From Bacterioplanes sp. (GTDB lineage: Bacteria > Pseudomonadota > Gammaproteobacteria > Pseudomonadales > Oceanobacteraceae): a stretch of DNA of 39,862 nucleotides. Position numbers and translations under genes: made by a program. The notes below the pieces were generated by a model. That model did no database searches. It saw only the letters and a program-made list of their open reading frames with translations, and was not told the origin of the DNA. The DNA lies in assembly GCA_014859445.1 (NCBI GenBank), contig JACUUC010000025.1, positions 1-39,862 on the forward strand. Direction: 5' to 3'. Below are positions 9,056 to 16,772 of this stretch, one piece after another. How positions within the stretch are numbered: position 1 is the stretch's first letter; each line of letters starts with the position of its first letter.

Positions 9056-9084
9056 ATTATGGCATTTGTGCAAAAAAAGGTCAG
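9056..9084 (-). promoter_or_regulatory. Candidate crp promoter
   Basis: On the minus strand, CTGACC (plus 9079-9084) and CATAAT (plus 9056-9061) are 17 bp apart. The palindrome GATAAG-T-CTTATC (9084-9096) abuts the -35 element. No clear CRP half-site pair (TGTGA-N6-TCACA) was found here. Confidence 0.35.
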
Positions 9085-9152
9085 ATAAGTCTTATCCGAT
9101 TCCCTTCGCTGTGATAACCTCCGCGCTTTTCTGTTAGGCGCTAGAGGCGGGT

Positions 9153-9575
9153 ATGAAGGCACGAGTAAAGTGGGTTGATAACGTCCAGTTTTTAGGTGAA
9201 TCCGGTAGCGGTCACAGTGTTGTCATGGATGGTCCTGAGGATCATGGTGGTCGCAATACGGGTATTCGACCGATGGAGATGTTATTGCTTGGCTTGGGCG
9301 GTTGTACCAGCTTCGATGTCATGAGCATTTTGACTAAACAGCGCTTACAGGTTCGCGATTGTGTGGCGGATATCGAAGCGGAGCGGGTTGATGCCGTACC
9401 GAGTGTGTTTCGTAAAATCCATGTGCATTTCACGATCAGCGGTACCAACCTTAAGGATGCACAGGTCGCCAGGGCGGTGAAATTATCAGCCGAAAAATAC
9501 TGCTCAGCCTCCATCATGCTGGAACAAGGCGGGGTTGAAATTACGCACAGTTATACTGTGGTTGAAGATGAATAA
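9153..9575 (+). CDS. OsmC/YhfA-family protein
   Basis: A 140-residue OsmC-like protein. The two family cysteines are C51 (LGLGGCTSFDVM) and C117 (AEKYCSASIM), which in OsmC/Ohr act in thiol peroxide reduction. This YhfA-like subgroup often sits next to crp, and its biochemical role is less certain. AGAGGCGG lies just upstream of the ATG. Divergent from crp and 23 nt before speD, as in Pseudomonas. Confidence 0.9.
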   Translation: MKARVKWVDNVQFLGESGSGHSVVMDGPEDHGGRNTGIRPMEMLLLGLGGCTSFDVMSILTKQRLQVRDCVADIEAERVDAVPSVFRKIHVHFTISGTNLKDAQVARAVKLSAEKYCSASIMLEQGGVEITHSYTVVEDE

Positions 9576-9598
9576 TGGTTTGACATGAGGATTGACGA

Positions 9599-10390
9599 TT
9601 GAGCAATAAACTGCGCCTGCATGGCTTCAATAATTTGACGAAATCTCTGAGCTTTAATATTTACGATATTTGCTATACGCGCACAGAGAAAGAACGCCTA
9701 GAATACATCGCTTACATTGATGAACTGTACAGCGCAGAACGCTTAACCAAAATTTTGACCGAAGTGGTTGATATTATTGGTGCGAATATTCTCAATATTG
9801 CTCGTCAAGATTATGAGCCAGAGGGTGCCAGTGTCACCATGCTCATCGCCGAGCATGAAGTGCCACCCAGTGAAGACTTGATGCAAGAAAAGCCAGGCCC
9901 TCTGCGTGATACGGTTGTAGCTCACCTCGATAAAAGCCATGTGACGGTTCACACTTACCCAGAAAGTCATCCTCATGGTGGAATTAGCACCTTCCGTGCT
10001 GACATCGATGTATCCACGTGTGGTTTAATTTCGCCATTGAAAGCGTTGAATTATCTGATTCACAGCTTCGATTCCGATATTGTGACGGTGGATTATCGCG
10101 TCCGTGGATTTACCCGAGACGTTGACGGTGTCAAACACTACATCGACCACAAAATTAATTCGATTCAGAATTATTTAACTGACGATACGCGTGACGCGTA
10201 TCAAATGATCGATGTGAATGTGTATCAAGAAAACACCTTCCACACCAAGATGATTTTGAAAGATTTCGAACTGGATAACTACTTGTTCGGTGAAGGCGTA
10301 CAAAGCATGAATGCGGACGAGCGCAAAACCGTAGAAGACAAGTTACGTAAAGAAATGCTCGAAATTTTCTACTCACGCAATATGCCATAA
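9599..10390 (+). CDS. speD: S-adenosylmethionine decarboxylase proenzyme (TTG start)
   Basis: A 263-residue proteobacterial (class 1b) AdoMet decarboxylase that supplies decarboxylated AdoMet for spermidine synthesis. The chain should self-cleave between K112 and S113 ([16 protein letters not shown]), the Ser becoming the pyruvoyl cofactor. Downstream [11 protein letters not shown] and ALNYLIH are also family features. The start is TTG at 9599: GAGG lies 8 nt upstream, the encoded [16 protein letters not shown] aligns with the known N-terminus, and the nearby ATG at 9584 is out of frame with an immediate stop. No speE follows; an MFS gene begins 1 nt after the stop. Confidence 0.95.
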   Translation: MSNKLRLHGFNNLTKSLSFNIYDICYTRTEKERLEYIAYIDELYSAERLTKILTEVVDIIGANILNIARQDYEPEGASVTMLIAEHEVPPSEDLMQEKPGPLRDTVVAHLDKSHVTVHTYPESHPHGGISTFRADIDVSTCGLISPLKALNYLIHSFDSDIVTVDYRVRGFTRDVDGVKHYIDHKINSIQNYLTDDTRDAYQMIDVNVYQENTFHTKMILKDFELDNYLFGEGVQSMNADERKTVEDKLRKEMLEIFYSRNMP

Positions 10391-10391
10391 C

Positions 10392-11561
10392 ATGCCAACG
10401 GCCGTGTGGGCGCTCATGGTAGCGCAAGCGTTGGCGTTATGTGCGATGCCACTGATCGTATTGATCGGTGGCATTGTCGGTTTACAGCTCAGTGAAAGCC
10501 CGCAATGGGCGACCCTGCCTGTCGCTATGGTGATTATTGCGACGGCATTCAGTGTACTACCCGCTGCTCGGTTGGCTCAGCACTGGGGGCGAAAACCCTT
10601 GTTTGTGGCGGCCATGGGGCAAGGCGTGTTGGGCTCTCTGTGTGCCGTGATGGCGTTGTCTCTTTCCTCCTTTTTCTTATTTGTCGTCGCCTGCGCCTTA
10701 CTCGGTAGCTTGGTTGCTGTGATTCAGCAATTTCGGTTCGTTGCTATGGACATGGTTGAACCCGATCAGCAAGCGGTGATCGCCTCGCGTTTACTCTTAG
10801 TCGGGTTGTTCTCGGCCTTTGTCGGGCCGGAGTTGGCGACGTTAGCGCAATGGTGGCCTGAATCGGGATTTCGTGCCTCATTTCTGGCGCTGGCTGTGTT
10901 GTACGGATTGGCTGGGCTGGTGTTGTGGCGTGTGTTGCCGATTGCACCAGTGACTACATTCAATAATGACGTGATGACGGGACGGTCATGGCCTGAGCTA
11001 TTTCGACAACCTCGGCTATGGCTTGCGGTCAGTGCGGGTAGTTGTGGTTACGCCATCATGTCTTACCTTATGACGGCAACACCGCTGAGCATGACGGATA
11101 GCTATGGGTTTTCAGTGGATGAAGCAAAGTGGGTGATTCAAAGTCATATTGTCGCCATGTTTTTACCCTCCATTGCATCCGGCTTCTTGATTCGTCGATT
11201 AGGGCATTGGTGGGTCATTCTGATGGGCTTTCTCGTCTTATTGGTGAGTATTGCTGTTAGCTGGTTTGATGCCACCTTTGTGCATTTTTGGGGCGGTTTG
11301 GTACTGCTCGGTATTGGTTGGAACTTCCTCTTTGTCGCAGGAACAGCCCTGTTGGCTGGCTGTTATGAGCCAGCGGAAGCGACTCGCGTGCAAGGCATGA
11401 ACGATGCGTTGGTATTTGGCTTGCAGGCGTTTGGCGCACTGGCGTCTGGTGCGGTGGTGTTGTTGCTTGGTTGGCAGGGGTTATTGTTAACCACACTGCC
11501 ATTATTGCTGCTGTTACTTGTCGTTCTTATTCGCGTACGGCCAAGTCAGCTGACGGCATAA
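10392..11561 (+). CDS. Major facilitator superfamily transporter
   Basis: A 389-residue inner-membrane protein with about 12 hydrophobic segments. Residues about 55-65 carry the MFS loop 2-3 motif in reduced form (ARLAQHWGRKP). It has no ribosome site of its own and starts 1 nt after the speD stop, so it is probably translated by coupling. A polyamine or drug-type substrate is possible by context, but nothing in the sequence fixes it. Convergent with rsmC, 9 nt away. Confidence 0.85.
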   Translation: MPTAVWALMVAQALALCAMPLIVLIGGIVGLQLSESPQWATLPVAMVIIATAFSVLPAARLAQHWGRKPLFVAAMGQGVLGSLCAVMALSLSSFFLFVVACALLGSLVAVIQQFRFVAMDMVEPDQQAVIASRLLLVGLFSAFVGPELATLAQWWPESGFRASFLALAVLYGLAGLVLWRVLPIAPVTTFNNDVMTGRSWPELFRQPRLWLAVSAGSCGYAIMSYLMTATPLSMTDSYGFSVDEAKWVIQSHIVAMFLPSIASGFLIRRLGHWWVILMGFLVLLVSIAVSWFDATFVHFWGGLVLLGIGWNFLFVAGTALLAGCYEPAEATRVQGMNDALVFGLQAFGALASGAVVLLLGWQGLLLTTLPLLLLLLVVLIRVRPSQLTA

Positions 11562-11570
11562 ACACCCAGC

Positions 11571-12581
11571 TTAATGTGCTTGCGCGAGTAGTACTTTAAA
11601 ACCATTTCCTTGAGCAACAATATCCACTTGCGCAAAGTGCTCGGCGGCCCACTCTTCATACGCTAGGTGGCGGTTGGCAACCAGCCAAAGCTGACCCTGT
11701 CGAGTTAAATGTCGTTGTGCATTGGCGAACAATTGTTGAGCAAAGCGATAGTCAGTGTCTTTGCCCTGATGAAACGGCGGATTGCTGAATAGGTAATCAA
11801 ATCGGCCAGTCACGTCGGCTAGCCCATCGCTGGCGTATATGCTGACATCCAGCCCGAGCCGCATGGCATTGAGTTCGGTGCTGCGTAGAGCAAACGCATC
11901 AATGTCGGTTAGGTTCACGTCCAGTGCCGCTTGCCGAGCTTTTAAGCTAAGGCCAATCACACCAGAACCACAGCCTAGATCGAGTACGCGGCCATGATTC
12001 GGCACAGGAAGATGCTCTAATAGCAATGCTGTGCCCTGATCCAGTTTGCCGTGATTGAATACCCCGGGGAGGGTGAGATACGCATGCTCCCCCCAACGGA
12101 ATGACTGTGCTGGCTGCAACCAATTAAACCCCACACTGGGTGCCAGGTGTAATTGCCACAGCGTGCAGTGGCGTGCGCTATCGATCTTTGTGACGGATTG
12201 GCACAGTGGCTGCGCACGTTTACCAATACTTTTGCCACCGGCATCATTGGCAGCAACGGCGAAATAGCGACGAGATGACGCGTCGGGTTGGCTGCTTAGC
12301 CATTGCAGTAAGGTCTGTGCGTGTTCATGAGCTTTGGGCCACAACAGCACCACGGTGTCACAATGTAAGAGATCTTGCGGTTCGGGTAAGCCAAAACGAC
12401 ACGCGTCTTCGCCAAGTGATTGAGCGCCCTTATGTACCAGCCAATTCCAGGTTCGAATGCGACTGTTGTGTTGTTGGCAGGCACGCAACCAATCGCCATC
12501 AATCGGTGTTTGATCGGTTAGAAAGAGGGTGCCAGCGCCGAATAGCTCAGGGTGGCGCAGCAGTAATGAATAGGCACTCAT
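11571..12581 (-). CDS. rsmC: 16S rRNA (guanine1207-N2)-methyltransferase
   Basis: A 336-residue enzyme expected to methylate G1207 in the 30S subunit. Like RsmC it has two methyltransferase-like halves: a degenerate N-terminal half and a catalytic C-terminal half with the AdoMet loop VLDLGCGSGVIGL (about residues 195-207) and the catalytic NPPF motif in LFSNPPFHQG. Length is normal. Its ATG overlaps the stop of the upstream regulator gene (ATGA), so it is translationally coupled to that MerR-type gene, an odd partnership that could put rRNA methylation under the same promoter. Confidence 0.9.
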   Translation of the reverse strand: MSAYSLLLRHPELFGAGTLFLTDQTPIDGDWLRACQQHNSRIRTWNWLVHKGAQSLGEDACRFGLPEPQDLLHCDTVVLLWPKAHEHAQTLLQWLSSQPDASSRRYFAVAANDAGGKSIGKRAQPLCQSVTKIDSARHCTLWQLHLAPSVGFNWLQPAQSFRWGEHAYLTLPGVFNHGKLDQGTALLLEHLPVPNHGRVLDLGCGSGVIGLSLKARQAALDVNLTDIDAFALRSTELNAMRLGLDVSIYASDGLADVTGRFDYLFSNPPFHQGKDTDYRFAQQLFANAQRHLTRQGQLWLVANRHLAYEEWAAEHFAQVDIVAQGNGFKVLLAQAH

Positions 12582-13492
12582 AAATTGGGGTCTGTTAGTA
12601 GGTCGCGTACATTTAAAGCGGATTGTTGAAGGTCGTCGCCTAAGCTGATGGCACCTAGTTTACGCAAGCGTTCATTAAACGAAGCGGGCTGTCCGAGCAC
12701 AAAGATCGGTTTGCCTGTTTCTCGAATTAAATGACCCAATTGCAATAAATGCTGATCACTCGGATTACTTGGTAATTGCATTAACGCCGCTTGCCAGCCT
12801 TGTTGCTGCATCAGCTCTGCACTGTGTTCGCAACTGAGCCAGCCACTAAACCACACCGGACGTAAGCCCAGTTGCTTTACTAAAATGGCCATCAACAGTA
12901 GGGATATTTCATCATCGTTACTGCAATTCGCCACCAGAATGCTGGGGCCATGTCGGTCGTCGCTGGGTTCTGCCAAACGCCACGCCAAGCGAGCCTGTAA
13001 GAAACCGGCATAAAAGCGCAGCCGTGCCACTCCCAGCGCTTGGGTGACATTTTCGGTTAAGTGGTTGTAAATCGGCATTAATAAGAAGCGTAAGGCGATA
13101 TCAATCGGAAAAAACTGACTGACTTCATCAAAAATATTGGCCAATTGCGCATCATCAAACTCATTCACGGCTCGTGTGAGTTGTTCGCGATATTGATGCC
13201 ATTGCGACGGTTGTGGCTGGTTTGTGATGGTCGTGACGCCGGTTTGGCTGTGATCCAACATAGCACGCGCTTGAGAAATGGGTATGCCACGATTGAGTAA
13301 GGCAACCACTTGTTTGATTAAACGAATATCGTCTTCAGTATAGAGACGGTGGCCTTTCTCGGTGCGCTTAGGGGTGATTAGCCCGTAACGTCGCTCCCAG
13401 GCACGCAGAGTAATCGCGTTTACCCCCGTCTCGTTAGAGACAACGCGAATCGGGTAATAGGCAGCCTGAGGCTCGAACGATTGGGCAGTCAT
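12578..13492 (-). CDS. MerR-type regulator with degenerate cobalamin-binding domain (class II LitR/PplR-like)
   Basis: 304 residues. The N-terminal MerR winged helix (about 13-80) includes the family signature RAWERRYGLITPKRTEKGHR. The C-terminal half has the helical-bundle plus Rossmann layout of LitR/CarH light-dependent repressors. The cobalamin-ligand motif (E/D-x-H-x-x-G) is absent: the equivalent stretch reads VANCSNDDEISLL. That defines 'class II LitR' proteins such as Pseudomonas putida PplR, which do not sense light through B12 but respond via a short LOV protein. The divergent neighbour here is exactly such a LOV protein. Predicted repressor of its own promoter and of photoresponse genes; targets elsewhere are unknown. 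Confidence 0.88.
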   Translation of the reverse strand: MTAQSFEPQAAYYPIRVVSNETGVNAITLRAWERRYGLITPKRTEKGHRLYTEDDIRLIKQVVALLNRGIPISQARAMLDHSQTGVTTITNQPQPSQWHQYREQLTRAVNEFDDAQLANIFDEVSQFFPIDIALRFLLMPIYNHLTENVTQALGVARLRFYAGFLQARLAWRLAEPSDDRHGPSILVANCSNDDEISLLLMAILVKQLGLRPVWFSGWLSCEHSAELMQQQGWQAALMQLPSNPSDQHLLQLGHLIRETGKPIFVLGQPASFNERLRKLGAISLGDDLQQSALNVRDLLTDPNL

Positions 13493-13521
13493 GAGTCAAA
13501 CTCTTCTGGGCGACAGCAATG

Positions 13522-13541
13522 ATAGAATGACAGCATTCTAT
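13522..13541. promoter_or_regulatory. Perfect 8-bp inverted repeat overlapping the regulator's -10 element
   Basis: ATAGAATG, 4-bp spacer, CATTCTAT. The repeat covers the -10 hexamer and downstream region of the minus-strand promoter of the MerR-type gene. This is the place expected for an autorepressor operator; binding is inferred. Confidence 0.5.
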
Positions 13542-13563
13542 AAGGACTTATACACATTGTAAA
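13535..13563 (-). promoter_or_regulatory. Sigma-70-like promoter of the MerR-type regulator
   Basis: On the minus strand TTTACA (plus 13558-13563) and TAGAAT (plus 13535-13540) are 17 bp apart. The first hexamer lies in a second inverted repeat, TTaTACA-cat-TGTAaAA (13548-13564, one mismatch), so operator-like repeats cover both promoter elements. Confidence 0.55.
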
Positions 13564-13571
13564 AAGATGGT

Positions 13572-13643
13572 ATGAATAAACTCATAAAGACGGCTTTATT
13601 TGGTTTGCTGTTTGGCAAAATTACGGCGAACATCTTTCGTTAG
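13572..13643 (+). CDS. Candidate 23-residue hydrophobic small protein
   Basis: A short frame between the divergent promoters and the LOV gene encodes a Lys-rich start, then a hydrophobic stretch (ALFGLLFGKI), with a basic end (NIFR). No good ribosome site is visible (AAAAAG about 6 nt upstream), so it may not be translated. If real, it would be cotranscribed with the LOV gene 48 nt downstream and be membrane-associated. Confidence 0.2.
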   Translation: MNKLIKTALFGLLFGKITANIFR

Positions 13644-13691
13644 CACGCTGGTCATAGTATGGTTGTGCGCGTTACGAGACGGAGATAGGCA

Positions 13692-14168
13692 ATGGCCACC
13701 GACTACCCTGATGAACAAGCACCGATTAGCTTGGAATTATTAAAAAAAGCCGTGGATGCCTCCAATGATGGCATTGTGATTGCCGAGCAAGAGGGCGACG
13801 ATAACATTTTGATTTATGTGAATCGTGCTTTTGAGCGACTGACTGGCTATAAAGCGGATGAGATATTGTATCAAGATTGCCGTTTCTTACAGGCCGGTGA
13901 TCGTACCCAAACGGGTTTGGTGGGTATTCGCGACGCCATCGAAAAAGGGGTGAGCAGTCGCGAGATTTTGCGCAATTATCGCAAAGATGGATCGGTGTTT
14001 TGGAACGAGCTGAGCATCTCGCCGGTGTATAACGAGCAAGACCAATTGATGTACTACATTGGTGTGCAAAAAGACGTCACTGCCCAAGTTGAGGCGGAAG
14101 AACGGGCCGCTAAAGCAGAGCGTGAATTGGCCGAGTTAAAAGCCAGTTTGGGTGCAAAGGACGCATAA
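13692..14168 (+). CDS. Short LOV (PAS) blue-light photoreceptor
   Basis: 158 residues: one LOV core with short flanking helices and no effector domain. The flavin-adduct cysteine is C63 in ILYQDCRFLQ; flavin-binding partners N95 (LRNYRKDG), N105 (FWNELSISPV) and Q126 (YIGVQKDV) are present. The motif reads YQDCRFLQ instead of the usual GxNCRFLQ, as in the P. putida short LOV proteins of the SB1-LOV type. A charged helix (EAEERAAKAERELAELK) follows, the dimerising J-alpha. GGAG lies 8 nt before the ATG. Divergent from the class II LitR-like gene; in P. putida such a LOV protein acts as the light-dependent antirepressor of PplR. Confidence 0.93.
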   Translation: MATDYPDEQAPISLELLKKAVDASNDGIVIAEQEGDDNILIYVNRAFERLTGYKADEILYQDCRFLQAGDRTQTGLVGIRDAIEKGVSSREILRNYRKDGSVFWNELSISPVYNEQDQLMYYIGVQKDVTAQVEAEERAAKAERELAELKASLGAKDA

Positions 14169-14240
14169 AACGTGGCTGTGCTTGTCCATTGAATAGCGTC
14201 CGAATGGCGACGAACAAACAATCAACCCCATAAGTTGAAC

Positions 14241-14276
14241 CCAACAAAAAAGGCGCCGAGGCGCCTTTTTTGTTGG
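14241..14276. terminator. Strong bidirectional intrinsic terminator
   Basis: A perfect 17-bp inverted repeat built around GGCGCC-GA-GGCGCC, with six A residues on the left and six T residues on the right. It ends both the LOV gene (plus) and the porin/PstS-like transcript (minus). Confidence 0.9.
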
Positions 14277-14290
14277 ATCGAGATTTACAA

Positions 14291-14719
14291 TTAAAACGTG
14301 TAAACCACTTTAACTGAGCCATCAACCACCGATGCATCGACATAGCCGATTAAATTGGGGTTTTTCGCAACTAGGTCTTTTACATCCGCATCGTTACCGG
14401 ATTCTTTCGGCGGCGTGCCTTTACCGGTAAAGATCAAACGTGACCAGTACGCTTTTAGCTGGCTAGCGCTTTTACCCAATACCGAAGCATTAAATGCTTC
14501 ACGAGCGGCGTTGCCTTCATTCTGGTCCACAGGAATGGCCTGAGTGCCATCGGGGAAGGAATTGCTTTTGCCAGTAAAGATACGCTCGATAGTTTCACGA
14601 TCAAGGGCGCTGTTACCGTTGCTGGCGCTGACAATGACAGCGGTTTCAGCGAACGCCACAGCACTCACAACCAAACTTAAGCCAATGGCAATCTTGGAGA
14701 TGGATTTAAATAATGTCAT
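14291..14719 (-). CDS. Small exported PstS-like phosphate-binding-type protein
   Basis: 142 residues with a clear Sec signal peptide (hydrophobic core 9-22, cleavage after AFA at 24). The mature part matches the compact PBP-like fold of the 'phosphate ABC transporter substrate-binding' family: LDRETIERIFTGK near the start and a LIGYVDASVV region at the end. It is about half the length of true PstS and lacks transporter partners, so a periplasmic accessory role with the adjacent porin is more likely than ABC uptake. GGAG lies 8 nt before the ATG; the porin gene ends 11 nt upstream, so they form an operon. Confidence 0.8.
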   Translation of the reverse strand: MTLFKSISKIAIGLSLVVSAVAFAETAVIVSASNGNSALDRETIERIFTGKSNSFPDGTQAIPVDQNEGNAAREAFNASVLGKSASQLKAYWSRLIFTGKGTPPKESGNDADVKDLVAKNPNLIGYVDASVVDGSVKVVYTF

Positions 14720-14730
14720 GGTCTCTCTCC

Positions 14731-15792
14731 TTAAAATACCAGTTGAACAGAAGCGGAATAGGTCATGCCAGACACTTTCTTGCTATTGGCAGTCCCTTCA
14801 TCATATTCAGTATGCTGCGCTTCGATCTTAAAGGCGGTTGCGGCATCGTAATCAAATCGTGCGCCTAAAATTACACTGCTTTGTTTTTCATCTTGTAGCT
14901 GATTGTATTTGCTTGAAGGCTTATCTTCATTGCCCGAGTAGGTCAAATGCAAGGTGGTGTCATTGAGACGTTTGGCAACACTGATCAGATACCCCATTTC
15001 ATCAGTGAAGCCGCCATTGCGATGCTTTAGCTGCGTGGCTTCAGCAATAGCGGCAATATCGCCATTATCGAAAGTCAACGCTGCTTGGTAAAACTGAGTG
15101 ATACGGTCATCAATCTGTGGAGTTGGAGCGGCACCAATGTTTGCAGTTACTGAGGCTTGGTGGTAACTCAATCGAGTACCAAAATTACCCCGTGTCGCGC
15201 TAAAAACAACACCCATGGCATCTTCAAGACTAATGCTCGTTGGTATGAGATTTAATCCTACAGGTAAATCAAAATCACCATCATAACGACCGTAGTAAGC
15301 CTGAACCGAACCATCGTTGCGACCAAAACTGAAATTGTGCGTCACATCAACGGCATTCAGAGACGAGAATGGTTCCAAGGTGCCGTACACTTCGGTGACT
15401 GGACGAATCCAGTTGTAGGCATAGCCGACCTCAAGGAAGTCGGAGTAATAGAAAAACGGGGTACGCAAACGACCGATACGAACATCGGTATTATCACTTG
15501 CCGAATAGGTAATGTACGCCCAAGCTGCTTCGCTGTTGAAGCCATCATCACCACGAGCAATTAATTGAGTCGTGGCCGATGTCGTGTCATTTAAGCGCTT
15601 GCTGATTTGTAAGCCAACAACGGCGTCGTTAGTAAAGTTAGCGCCGTTATCCATTCCATTGATTTTGACCTTACTGTCGGAAGTACCGACGCCCACACTC
15701 ATAAATCCATTGATGTTGAGGTCGTTTGCGTACGCCATTTGACTGGTCGCGAGCAAAATGCCAGCGGCCAGTGCGGTTTTCTTAAGAACCAT
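14731..15792 (-). CDS. Outer-membrane porin
   Basis: 353 residues: signal peptide (1-22, ending MAYA), then alternating strands typical of a beta-barrel, with the C-terminal aromatic YSASVQLVF needed for outer-membrane assembly. Contains a long-barrel arginine-rich strand (TDVRIGRLRTPFFYYSDFLEVG) seen in gammaproteobacterial general porins of the OprP/O or 'porin_4'-like groups; specificity cannot be assigned. GAGG lies 8 nt before the ATG. It precedes the PstS-like gene, which suggests anion or phosphate-linked uptake, but no convincing Pho box is present upstream. Confidence 0.8.
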   Translation of the reverse strand: MVLKKTALAAGILLATSQMAYANDLNINGFMSVGVGTSDSKVKINGMDNGANFTNDAVVGLQISKRLNDTTSATTQLIARGDDGFNSEAAWAYITYSASDNTDVRIGRLRTPFFYYSDFLEVGYAYNWIRPVTEVYGTLEPFSSLNAVDVTHNFSFGRNDGSVQAYYGRYDGDFDLPVGLNLIPTSISLEDAMGVVFSATRGNFGTRLSYHQASVTANIGAAPTPQIDDRITQFYQAALTFDNGDIAAIAEATQLKHRNGGFTDEMGYLISVAKRLNDTTLHLTYSGNEDKPSSKYNQLQDEKQSSVILGARFDYDAATAFKIEAQHTEYDEGTANSKKVSGMTYSASVQLVF

Positions 15793-15824
15793 GGAAGGAT
15801 CCTCAGGTTGTTGATGTCACGGTA

Positions 15825-15852
15825 ACTTTAGTCGATTGGCCTAATTGGTCAA
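15825..15852 (-). promoter_or_regulatory. Candidate porin promoter
   Basis: On the minus strand TTGACC (plus 15847-15852) and TAAAGT (plus 15825-15830) are 16 bp apart. The -35 element lies inside a tract of three 9-bp near-repeats (ATTGGCCTA, ATTGGTCAA, ATTGTTAAT; 15835-15861). The remaining gap to the ppa terminator shows nothing else I can support. Confidence 0.45.
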
Positions 15853-16012
15853 ATTGTTAATATCTTTTTTTTGTAATATTCCGTTAGATAACAAAGTTAA
15901 CAAAGGCAATAGAGCATCAATTGGCTTATTTTGCCCTATGATGTTGTGTTGCCCATTGGCGGCGGTTGTTGGCGAGAGCGCTGGAAACATGAGCGTGGAT
16001 TGGTCTGTCGAG

Positions 16013-16046
16013 CAAAAAAAAGCCAGCACCGGCGGCGGTACTGGCT
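16013..16046 (-). terminator. Intrinsic terminator of ppa
   Basis: Reading the minus strand, AGCCAG-t-ACCG pairs with CGGT-g-CTGGCT, and eight T residues follow. It lies 20 nt beyond the ppa stop codon. Confidence 0.85.
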
Positions 16047-16065
16047 TCTCATACTGACGTGACGA

Positions 16066-16593
16066 TTAACCTTGGTAGGCGTTTGCCGCGTCAATAATCA
16101 TTTGTTTTGCGGCGGCGGCGTTGTCCCAACCTTCCACCTTGACCCACTTGCCTTCTTCGAGGTCTTTGTAGTTCTCAAAGAAGTGAGCGATCTGTGCCAG
16201 TAACAGCGGCGGTAAATCGTTGATGTCTTGTACGTCTTTGTAGATTTTGGTGATTTTTTCGTGTGGAACGGCAACCAGTTTGGCATCGCCACCGGCCTCA
16301 TCCGTCATGTTTAAGACACCCACTGGACGACAACGAATCACAGAACCGGGTTGTACTGGGTAAGGCGTAACGACCAATACATCCAACGCGTCGCCGTCAT
16401 CGGCCAAGGTATTGTTGATGTAACCGTAGTTGGCAGGGTAGAACATGGGCGTGGCCATGAAGCGATCAACCATCAAGGCATCCATGTCTTTGTCAATTTC
16501 GTATTTGATGGGCGCATGATTGGCTGGGATTTCGATCACTACATAAATGTCGTTTGGCAAGTCTTTGCCCGCAGGGATGCTTTGGTAGCTCAT
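16066..16593 (-). CDS. ppa: Inorganic pyrophosphatase (soluble, family I)
   Basis: 175 residues from the ATG at 16593, chosen because [16 protein letters not shown] matches the family N-terminus and GTGGA lies about 8 nt upstream; an ATG at 16605 would add four residues. It hydrolyses pyrophosphate, driving biosynthetic reactions. The metal-binding aspartates are in the signature DGDALDVLV, with NYGYINNTL before it and the substrate-contacting Lys/Tyr region KYEID. Single-gene transcript with its own promoter and terminator. Confidence 0.96.
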   Translation of the reverse strand: MSYQSIPAGKDLPNDIYVVIEIPANHAPIKYEIDKDMDALMVDRFMATPMFYPANYGYINNTLADDGDALDVLVVTPYPVQPGSVIRCRPVGVLNMTDEAGGDAKLVAVPHEKITKIYKDVQDINDLPPLLLAQIAHFFENYKDLEEGKWVKVEGWDNAAAAKQMIIDAANAYQG

Positions 16594-16628
16594 GATGGGT
16601 TCCACGTATGATTGAAAATTTGGTTGCG

Positions 16629-16658
16629 ATTATAGCCGTATTGAGGGGGGGCTGTCAG
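16629..16658 (-). promoter_or_regulatory. ppa promoter
   Basis: On the minus strand CTGACA (plus 16653-16658) and a perfect TATAAT (plus 16629-16634) are 18 bp apart. Transcription would start about 30 nt before the ppa ATG. Confidence 0.75.
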
Positions 16659-16710
16659 TCTGCGAAAGTCGTAATTTTGCCGAGACTTGGCTATCTTTGT
16701 TGAATGTTCG

Positions 16711-16759
16711 TTGTTCCGGCGGTGTAGCACGCTTACACTGATGTCTTATTTTGTCTTAT
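16711..16759 (+). promoter_or_regulatory. Candidate promoter and repeats before the TonB-receptor operon
   Basis: TTGTTC (16711-16716) and TACACT (16734-16739) are 17 bp apart. An inverted repeat GTGTA-N7-TACAC (16722-16738) overlaps the -10 element. Two direct GTCTTAT repeats (16743-16749 and 16753-16759) are 10 bp apart, one helical turn. No Fur-box-like sequence is visible. Confidence 0.4.
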
Positions 16760-16772
16760 GGTGAATTGCTGA

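Noticed and set aside
15845-16057. 70-codon plus-strand frame between porin and ppa
   Set aside because: It runs through the ppa terminator hairpin, and its sequence is low in structure with no ribosome site.
16606-16772. Fur box upstream of the TonB-dependent receptor
   Set aside because: No GATAAT-type repeats resembling a Fur site are present.
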